A DNA stretch of 64,000 nucleotides from Tausonia pullulans (taxonomy: Eukaryota > Basidiomycota > Tremellomycetes > Cystofilobasidiales > Mrakiaceae): NCBI GenBank assembly GCA_951802195.1, contig OX637637.1, forward strand, positions 248,001-312,000, written 5' to 3'. Each line of letters starts with the position of its first letter. Position 1 is the stretch's first letter. The notes beneath the pieces are model-generated. The model saw only the letters and a program-made list of their open reading frames with translations, had not been told where the DNA came from and did not search any database. Shown piece by piece: positions 55,717 to 64,000 of this stretch. A program made the translations under genes and the position numbers.

Positions 55717-58602
55717 ATGTCCACACCCGGCACCTCGCCCAAACTCGCAGCCTCTACAGACGCTGGCAGCACTTTGTCCACCATGAGCCCGACGGACAAG
55801 CCCAGCGGTCCGCCTGCCGGCGGTACTTTTGTCACTGAGGTCGTCGTAGACGACAGGCACCACCCTTCACCTCACAAACCGATCACAGCGCTCGCGAGCT
55901 CGGTTGAGGAGGACGAGGATGAACTCGAGAGGGGGTTCTCCTTCCTGTCGGCTTTGGGACTGGCCTTCGCTGTGAGTTCTCCAGACACCCCTCTCTCTCT
56001 CGCTTCCATGTCTGGTAGATCTGACCTAGACCCACTCTCTTAGATGCTCAACTCCATCACGTAAGGCCCATCTGTAGTCCCTGGCGGGACTGTCTATTGA
56101 AGCTGCTCAAAGCTGATCGATACCCTCCTTCGGCGTCGCCCGGCCGTGCGTCTGCCTCCCCGCTTACTTTCTTCTTATCCTTTCTCAGTGCCATGTCTGC
56201 CTCGTGAGTTGCTATCCAAGCATCCCCTCATCCTCCCCCCCACCCTTCTTCTTCCTTGTCTCCTATTATCTCTGTTTCGAAGGACAGCAGGACGGGAATG
56301 GTTTACGAGAGAGAAAGAGCTAGGAATTCATTTATTGCGCACGGACATTCTTCTCTGACATCTACCACTTTGTTTCTTTCCCTAGCCTCTCCCTCGTCCT
56401 TCCTTCTGGGGGCTCCGTTGCCATGCTCTGGGGTCTGCCGGTCTCGTTCCTCGGCTCACTCGCCATGGCCGCAAGTCTGTGCGTCCTGTTCTCCCCACCA
56501 CTTTGTGCTGCTCGTCCCCCTCCCCCTCCCCGCACGCAACCAAGCAGGGGAGCTGGATCGCAAATGGACACACGCTGACTTTGGCCGCTCGCCGCACTTT
56601 CGCGACTTTCTCCTCTTCCCTCCTTCAACAGTGCCGAGATTTGCTCCGTCTATCCAACTTCGGGAGGCCAGCTCGACTGGACATACGTCCTTGCGCCCGA
56701 AAAGTGGAAGATCTCGCTCTCGTACTGGTGTGGTGAGTGCTGTTTCTCCTGTTCCTGCGCGGCGGCAGCTGCGGACGCACGCTGGCTGGACGCCGTTACT
56801 TGCAATCCACCCCTCCCACCACACTTTTCTGTTTTTTTTTTTTCCATTTCCTCCACTTTCCTTACCCTCCATCTCTCTTCTCCACATCTCCTGAAAGCTA
56901 ACGATCCCCCCCCCCCCCCCCCCCCCGCCCGTCCCTCTTTCCCAGGATGGATGATGGCCGCTGGCTGGGTCTCCCTCGTCTCGACGGCCTCCTCTCTCGG
57001 CGCGGACTTTGTCGTTGGCATCATCTCTCTTTGGCACTCGTCGTACGAGCCCGCCCGGTACCACGTATTCCTCGTCTACCTCGGTTTCACCATAGGCGCC
57101 CTCTTCCTCAACATCTTCGCCGTCCGGCTCCTCCCGCTCATCGACCGGACCGCGCTCATGTGGAGTATCGGTGGCGCCGTTGTCGTAATGATTACTATCC
57201 TCTCGACCGCCGCCCCGGACTATCAGCCTGCGTCGTTCACGTTCGGTAACTTCACCAACGAGACCGGCTGGCCCGCCGGATTTGCCTTCATCCTCGGACT
57301 CCTCCAGTCGACTTTCGGACTCACAGGCTTCGACGGCATCTCTCACATTGTCGATGAGATGCCGAGCCCCGGTCGGTACGCGCCGCGTGTCATGGTCGCT
57401 GCTGTCTGCATGGGCGCTGGAACCTCATGGATCTTCCTCGTTGTCCTCCTCTTCTGTGCGTTTGAGTTCTTCGGGCAAATGTTCAATAGCGATCTCCTGA
57501 TGAACCTCTGCCTCCTGTCCTCCACAGGCCTCAAGGACCTCTCAGTCGTCATCGAGTCCTCAACGGGCCCGCTTCTCCAGATCTACTACCAGGCGACCTC
57601 AAGCAAGGCTGGAGCGTGAGCCGAATCTCATACTGCAACAACGAGGAGGTTTGCCTTGGACACTGAGGACTGATGTCAATTTCCCTTCATACCAAAGGAC
57701 TTGCTTGATCGTTTGGAATGTAATGGCTATGGCCTTCACGGCCCAGGGACTTCTCACCACCGGCAGCCGTACTATTCTTGCCTTCGCCCGGGACCGTGAG
57801 TCGCACGCGCGATCGTAGTCCTCGCTTCGCAACAGCCGAAACTAACGCACCGGATCTGTCCTCAGGCGGCTTTGGTCATGCCTCTCCTTTCCTCACGAAG
57901 GTCCACCCTCGGCTTCATGTCCCCATTGAATCGCTCATCTTCACATCTGCTTGGGTTACCATCTTCGGATTCGTTTGTGCGTATTCGTCACTTCCTTACA
58001 GGGATGGACACTGATTCTTCCTTCTCTCTAGACCTCGGATCTTCCACGGCTCTTAACGCCATTCTCTCAGCCTCGGTCGTATTCCTTCAAATTTCTTACA
58101 TCTTCCCTAGTGCGTGGCCATCCGCAGCTCTCTGGCATTGTTCGCCAACGATCTGACGCGCGAATGCCCGGGCTCCCACCCAGTCGCCCTCCTCCTCTTC
58201 CGTGGAAATGATGCTCTTGGCCCTGCTGGCCTTGGATCTCGCTCTTTCTCCCTCGGAAAGTTCCGCCGTGAGTAGCCGCACGATCTCTTTTCTTCTCTTC
58301 CATCGTCTCTTCCTCAAACGCATCCTGACTGGGATGATCTTTCAGCCTTCGTCAACGTCGTCGCCCTCCTCTTCGCCGTCGTCACGAGCGTCATCTTCGT
58401 GTTCCCACCCGCTCTGCCCGTTTCGGGCTCCTCGATGAACTACGTCATCGTCGTCATCGGCTTTGTCTGCTTCCTTGCGTCCATCAACTGGCTCATCGAC
58501 GGCCGCCACCGGTTCTACGGTCCCGCGAACGTGATGAAGCACCTCGAGAAGAACGAGCGGGCGGTCGTGGATACGGCGGGGAGAAAGACCGAGAAGGACT
58601 GA
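55717..58602 (+). CDS. APC-family amino acid/GABA or choline permease
   Basis: A 12-helix permease of the Uga4/Hnm1 type. After a disordered start (MSTPGTSPKLAASTDAGS) come GFSFLSALGLAFAMLNS (helix 1), SGGSVAMLWGLPVSFLGSLA, the signature AEICSVYPTSGGQLDWTYVL, GWMMAAGWVSLVSTASS, FDGISHIVDEMPSPGRYAPR, GSRTILAFARDRGFGHASPF and FYGPANVMKHLEKNE. Two exons near the start are tiny: 17 nt (56044-56060) and 15 nt (56189-56203), joined as SIT-AMSAS-LSL. A run of 21 C (56906-56926) lies in one intron between a GCTAAC branch site and the acceptor. The substrate is likely GABA, choline or a related amine, inferred from family only. Confidence 0.87.
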
Positions 58603-59289
58603 GCTACTAAAGGGGATTGGGTTGGTTGGGTGGGTTGGGTAGGAAGGGGCAGCTGTCTCGATCGCTCGCCTCAACGTCTGGTTTGACAGGCGGGCCTGGT
58701 TGTAGCAACTTATCCTCTAAATGTGTTTTGTTCTAGACAACATGGCGACGGGAGAAGCAAGGCGCGCGTACGCAGACATCCTTGGATCCAGCCGGGTCTC
58801 GATCAAGGGACTGACTGATGGACAGCAGTGTAGCTAGCCCACACCAGGCGGGACGCAGCTGTCGCTGAAGTGGCTCATCGAAAGAAGGCGCTGATCTGCG
58901 CAAGATTACCTCTGGACCCCCCCCCCACACCTCCCCCGCCCACACTAATGCATAGGTATCCTAGCTTTGCTGGAGCCTCAGGATGGCTGGATACACGCCG
59001 GGAATGAGTTTGCGTCGCTCGAGGTCAGCACGTTTCAGACGGCGCTGTTCCTGTGCAGAGTGAGAATCCGCTCCAGTGGGAATTAAGCAAAGGCATTGAT
59101 GATGAGGCGTAGAACTACAGGAGCGGCCCTTCCAGCAGGAGAACAATAACGTAACAGTCCGAATTCTCAGCGTCCATTTGTGTCTGTTTTTTTTTTTCCT
59201 TCCTTCCCGTCCTCTTCCAACGGCACGCGCTCAGATCCTCTCTCTCCTACCCTCCCTCCTCAGATCAGCTCGAACCTCAGCTTGAATCC
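58603..59289. other. Convergent intergenic region
   Basis: It holds the 3' ends of the permease and phosphatase genes. There is a GGTTGGGT-rich patch near 58615-58645 and an eight-C run at about 58918-58926. I see no gene, tRNA or repeat family. Confidence 0.5.
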
Positions 59290-62200
59290 TTAGAGCCAGA
59301 GGAACCGTTTGATCCCATACTCGATTCTCGTCGCCCACGTCGTGTTCCTCTCGGCCTCCTCGAGGCTGATGATGGGCTGTGTTTCGTTGGACTTTCTGTC
59401 AGCGAATCTCTCTTCCTCTTCTCATACACAGGAAGGAAAGACGTACCTCATCGACGACGAACTTCCGGTCCGGGCTGTCCCATCCGCTGCCCGACTCAGA
59501 GCAAGCGACCTTGATCCGCTCGACGATGAGCGCGACGAGTTCATCGCACGTCGAAAAGTCGTTAGGACCGCCGACAGGCTCGTTGTCGACCGAGCGTTCA
59601 CGGCCGTGGAGGAAGACATCCCTCGCGATGGCCTTAAACGCGAAGTATCGAACTTCAGCGGCGTCCTCGGCGACATCGTTGTCGAGGACGGAGATGGCGG
59701 TGGGGGGCATCGCGGTGCCGCTGGAGGAGGAGGAGGCGGCGGCCGATTTCTTGCTGCCGAGGGTGAGCGGCCGAAAGAGAGCGCTCCGAGGGCGCGATCC
59801 GGTCGACTTCGAGATAGAGGGAGGCTGGGAGGAAGTCGTGGGTTGATTACGCATCTAGAGAGAAAGAAAAAGAGAAAGGAATCAGCGATGGGTGGACGGA
59901 GTGATGGGTGGCAGAATACATACCGAGTAGGATGTGAGCCGCGTTTCGTCGTCGCCGCGGAACGTAATGGTAAATCTATGTCATTGAACGCAGTCAGCGC
60001 TTGAATTATGAAGCAGAGAAGAGAGAGGGAGGATGCACCCATGGTTCTCTCTCGAGTCCTGGCCGGCCTCCTGAAGCGGGGAAAGGATATAGGCGCCCTT
60101 CTGGAGCTGGACGACGTTGCCGAGGGGAATCCTGGACATATCCAACGATGGTCAGCGACGATCACCTGAGAGGTACGACAGATGGGACTGCACCTTGTAA
60201 ATCCAACAACCTTCTCGAGGTTGAAGTCGTACGAGCAGACGTAAAGAGCTTTTGCCGTCTGGATACGCAAGCACGAGAGTCAGTGTTAAATGAACGACAA
60301 CTGGTAGTCAAGTCAAGAGGACCACCCACAAGAAGAAGGACCTTCTCCTCAAATTCTCCACCGCTCTTGACGCTCATCTCTCTCGGCGAGTAAAGCGTCC
60401 ACCCAGCGAGCCTCGCCTCGCCCTCGGCGATGACGCGCGCCGAACACGTCTCGACTGGTCATCACAAAACGCAGAGGGTCAGGTTCGACTGAAGCGCAAG
60501 TAGGAGGGAGGGAAAGAAAGAAAGGGAGCCCCACTGGCTTCGGTCCGAATGACGCTCAAGCGAAGGAGGTTTGCAGGCTCCTCCACCTGGAGCTTCTCAA
60601 CGAACTCGGTGAAGACAGCGATGGAGCGTTGGCCGAGGGCGAAGGAGATGACGGCTGAAGGGGAACAAGTAAAGGCCGACAAGTTAATCAGATAAGGTGA
60701 AGCTGAGAGGTTAGTTGGAGCGATGGACCTTGTGCGAAGAAGTCGGAGAAGGACGACCTTGAAGTAACGGGCAGACATTGTCAGCTCCTGCGTACATCAA
60801 GCCGAATCAGCGGGCACCAACTGACGAGTACATCCGAGCGAGCGAGTTAAGTCCATCGTTGATCATCCCTTGAAGGTCTCGCTTTCCCGTTCTTTAGAAG
60901 TGGATCAGCATGTCGCGCTCTCAACCATTGCCGAAAGCGAGAGATTCACCTGGTAAAGTCACCCTTGAGCGCCGAGGTCCCCGCATACGCCCTCGAGATA
61001 GCGTCGCCGTTGTTGGCCCAGACTACAATTGTTCACCGCACATCACGTTAGTACAGATGAGAAAGCGGGGCAAAAGCAAAAGGCCATGCACCGTCATTGA
61101 ACACCATTTCGAGGTCCATCCGACTCCCAACGGTCGTCGAGCCCGTAGAAATTCCGACGGAGGCAAGCTGAACTCCGAGGACAAGCCGAGCTATGGCGGA
61201 CTGGACGACATTGGTTCGGTCAAGGCAGTCGATGCAGCTAAAACATGCCGGCCAGAGATCAGCCTAGGCGTCGGGCTCGAAACGGCAGAGAGAGAATTCC
61301 ACTCACTTGGTCCGGAAGATCCCCCGCTGGGACTTCTTCTCTCCCTCCTTGTCCGTCGCCTCATTGTACCTGAGTGAAATGTGCTCGTTCCGTCAGCCCG
61401 AGATGGACTAGAGCAGGAAAGAGGCGAGGAAACAGCAGTGGTGTACCCTTGGGCCACAAACTTGTCCTCAAGCTGGGCGATCAGCCGGGAGACATTCTCG
61501 AACTTCATACCCCGGCACTCGTTGTGGAAGTCGAATCTGTTTGAAACAAGCAAGATCTCAGTCAGCTCAGCTCATCCGCTCCCACTATCCTCCGTCTAAG
61601 CTCACTCAATGTATTCCACATCCCCCCTTTCTAACTTCCCCACCATTTCCTTGTACCCAACTGTGACAATCCCTTCCTTTCCCGTCGTCTCACTCAACCC
61701 CACAGCCGTCACCTCCCCTCCTCCACGCCCTCCATCTCCGCCGTAGAGTTCAGCTAGGCGCGCGAAGTGCGTCGCCATAGGGCCCGAGGCGACTTCGAGC
61801 GCGCGGTCAAGGACAGGGGCGGGCTTAAGGGCAAGGGAAGAGGGGGTTGAGTAGGGGGATTGAGACCAGAAGAGGGGAACTGTGATAAGGAAGGGGAAGG
61901 AGGAAGGCAGAATATGTGAGCGAAGAGCTAGGGGACGAAAAGGAAGGGTAGAGAACGCACTGGAGCCGCGGATCTGGAGGTATGAAAAGATGTGGCCCTA
62001 GAGGAAAGTGGCGAAGTCTGTCAGGGTTTGAAAGCCAAAGGTGAGTTTGCACAACTCCTTGCCCACCTCAGTCCGAATGATCATCTCCGTCTCAACGAAA
62101 TTGGCGACGTTGCCCTCGTCATCGATTCCACGCCTTTGGAAGCGTAGGCCAGCGCGATCTCGAGATCGGCGAGATACGACGAGGAGCTCAACAGGGACGA

Positions 62201-63789
62201 GCTCGGGGGGTTCAAGAGCAACGGGCTTGGCGGTGGATTCGACCGTGCTATCAGAAGGAGCGGCCGGGGCAGGAGTAGAGACCTCGCGTGGAAGCTGTAG
62301 ATTCGTGATCTGGACCCAGCCCTGCATGACCGGGAGGATGTACGCGTGAAGCTGCGGAAGAGATCATGAGCGCCTGGTCTCTGAATTGTTTGAGCGAGCG
62401 TGCTTCACTCACCCCAGCGTCCACAAAGTCCCTCGACATCCACTCGTTCCACCAGAATCTCCTGTCGACTCTCCTCCAAAGCGGCAGATGTGGGTGAGCA
62501 CCTCCAGCGCCCGCCCGGCCCGTTGCGTTGGTGAGGTCCGTCTCGTACGAGAAGAACATCTGGCCCGAGATGAAGAGCGAGATGACGGAGGCGAGAACCT
62601 TGGTCTCGAGGTGGGATCGCTCGGAGCCTGTCGCTGGAGCGGAGTCGGTCGTGGCAGGGAGGGAAGCAGGAAAGAGGGGCTGCTTGAGGGTGGTAGTCGA
62701 GGAGGAGAGGGAAGCGGTGCCGCTGGCTTCGGCGCTCTTCTCTGCTACGACAGGAGGAAGCGTGGGGACGAGGGGAGACGTCGTGGTGGATGAGCCCCCG
62801 CCAGTGAGGGAGGCAAATGGATTCCAGGGGAAGAACGGGTTCCTCTTTGTGCTGCCCCTGCCGCTCCCGGCCTTGATGCTGCTCTTCGACTCGGCGTCCG
62901 AGATGTCGTCTTCACCCTCCTCCTCCTCCTCCTCTTCGCTATCGCTGAGGAGCTCCATGCCAGGTGTATTGACCTCACCCGAGCGAGTCGATGTGCTCCT
63001 CTCATGAACAGTTGACCCAGTCTGAGACCTTTCGCGACGAGAGTCCTCCTCAGCTGCACTCAAGTCGGCTGCGGAGGGAGTGGCGGTCGCAGAGGCTGCA
63101 TCCTCCAGCGAGTCGGAAGGAAGCTTGGCGAGGACGGCTTGGATCCGAGCGAGCGCCTTCTGAGCCAGTGGTAGAGTGAGAGGGATGGCTTGCACGTTGG
63201 TGAGGGAGAAGAGCTCGTGCGAGGGTGTAGGGTCTGAGTGAGAGGGGAGAACGGGTAAGGCAGGGTCAATGCGAGCTGTATGGAGAGAGGGGAGGAAGGA
63301 GGACGTACAGGTGCCAATGAGCTTAGGAGCGATGATGACGAGGAGGTAGGCATCTGGAATGTAGTACAATAAATGACTGGGTCAGCTCATTCTGATAAGA
63401 TAAAAACAGCGAGCAAACAACACACTGTTCCAGAGTCGGACGATCCCAACGAGACCCTTGACCTCGACCTCCTCCCCTTCGTCTTCCTCCCCCTCATCCT
63501 GCTCGTACGCAGACAACTTCCCCTTAACGCCCCACCCAACAACGACCCCTCCCTTCTTGCTACTTCCCAGCTGGTTGCTGCCGGCCTTCGGCCTGACTCT
63601 GAGTCCCCTGGCTGTTGCGCGGACGAGGAGCGCCTTGTGGATCGAGAGCGGCGAGGGGGGCACTTGGAGCGAAGGCGGGAGCCCGACGGGGGAGCGGAGG
63701 GAGATACGCTTGGCGTTCGGAGTGGTGGTGGTTGCGAGGGTGGGGTGTGACGGGGCACTGTCGGTCTTGCGGTTGAAGAGGTTCGGCAT
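59290..63789 (-). CDS. SAC-domain phosphoinositide phosphatase, SAC2/INPP5F type
   Basis: A lipid phosphatase, in this family removing the 4-phosphate from phosphoinositides on endosomal or plasma membranes. The start MPNLFNRKTDSAPSHP leads to the first Sac segment (GLVGIVRLWNDAYLLVII), interrupted by a disordered, acidic insert of about 180 residues (DSEEEEEEEGEDD). The Sac core resumes: SGQMFFSYETDLTNATG, RRFWWNEWMSRDFVDAG, GNVANFVETEMIIRTE, GHIFSYLQIRGSIPLFWSQ and RFDFHNECRGMKFENV. The catalytic loop is FRTNCIDCLDRTNVVQ (CX5R). After it, ALKGDFTRTG and then an hSac2-like domain (YSPREMSVKSGGEFEEKVLL, TAKALYVCSYDFNLEKVVGF) mark the SAC2 subfamily. It ends RIEYGIKRFLWL. About twelve introns. 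The stop is at 59290-59292. Confidence 0.88.
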
Positions 63790-64000
63790 GTTGCAGGAAA
63801 CGAGAGAGCAGGGGAGGTAGGTCGCGCGCGGCGAGGAGGGAGGAGAGGGAAGTCGTGTCGATATGCACGATGACGAAGAGACAGTGGTATAGGCTGAGCC
63901 TACTTGCTGTTTGTTGTCAGGCGTCTGGCTGAAGAGGAGAAAAAGGAGAACTGGAGGGTCGATGCTGGTCGTCGAAGAGAGAGGGGTATATGTTGGTCCA

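Overview
The window is nuclear DNA of a basidiomycete fungus, probably a yeast-like Pucciniomycotina (red-yeast relatives); the phylum is firm, the class is a guess. Support: GC-rich sequence, genes broken by many introns mostly 40-110 nt long, close packing on both strands, and fungal-specific proteins (Skt5/Chs4 with a CaaX end, a Pil1-like eisosome protein, vacuolar-type carboxypeptidase). The first gene is cut by the left edge. I place sixteen protein genes, three tRNA-Ala genes, one inverted-repeat unit and several low-complexity repeats.

Layout. 0-13.5 kb: 3' part of an ACOT9-type acyl-CoA thioesterase (+), NOP4/RBM28 ribosome-biogenesis factor (-), NSE1 of the Smc5/6 complex (+), an RRM protein of unknown job (+), secreted GH20 hexosaminidase (-). 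14-24 kb: SKT5/CHS4 chitin synthase regulator (-), a 1.6-kb unit with 196-bp inverted arms that each end in a tRNA-Ala(AGC) gene, proteasome beta5 PRE2 (+), Pil1-like protein (-). 24-40 kb: KDM2/JHD1-type PHD-JmjC demethylase with a 47-glutamine run (+), a zinc-cysteine protein of unknown family (-), a 3.65-kb gene-free stretch, and a MoaA-MoaC fusion (MOCS1/cnxABC type) with a mitochondrial presequence (-). 40-50 kb: four-finger C2H2 factor (+), membrane-anchored acidic unknown protein (-), YJU2 splicing factor (-), serine carboxypeptidase (-). 50-64 kb: a third tRNA-Ala copy with a tandem repeat, a sugar transporter (+), an APC-family permease (+), and a SAC2/INPP5F-type phosphoinositide phosphatase (-).

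The genes are mostly housekeeping and do not form a pathway cluster. GH20 and SKT5 both concern chitin and are adjacent; the two transporters are adjacent; no shared regulation is visible.

The most interesting points are: (1) the linker intron of the molybdenum-cofactor gene, whose retention would end the MoaA half exactly after Gly-Gly while splicing removes the second Gly and joins MoaC, matching the logic of animal MOCS1; (2) tRNA-Ala genes at the tips of a recent inverted duplication, with a third, older copy 31 kb away whose tRNA is unchanged although its flank has drifted. Intron positions were set by eye from reading frame and GT-AG sites; none has been checked against transcripts.
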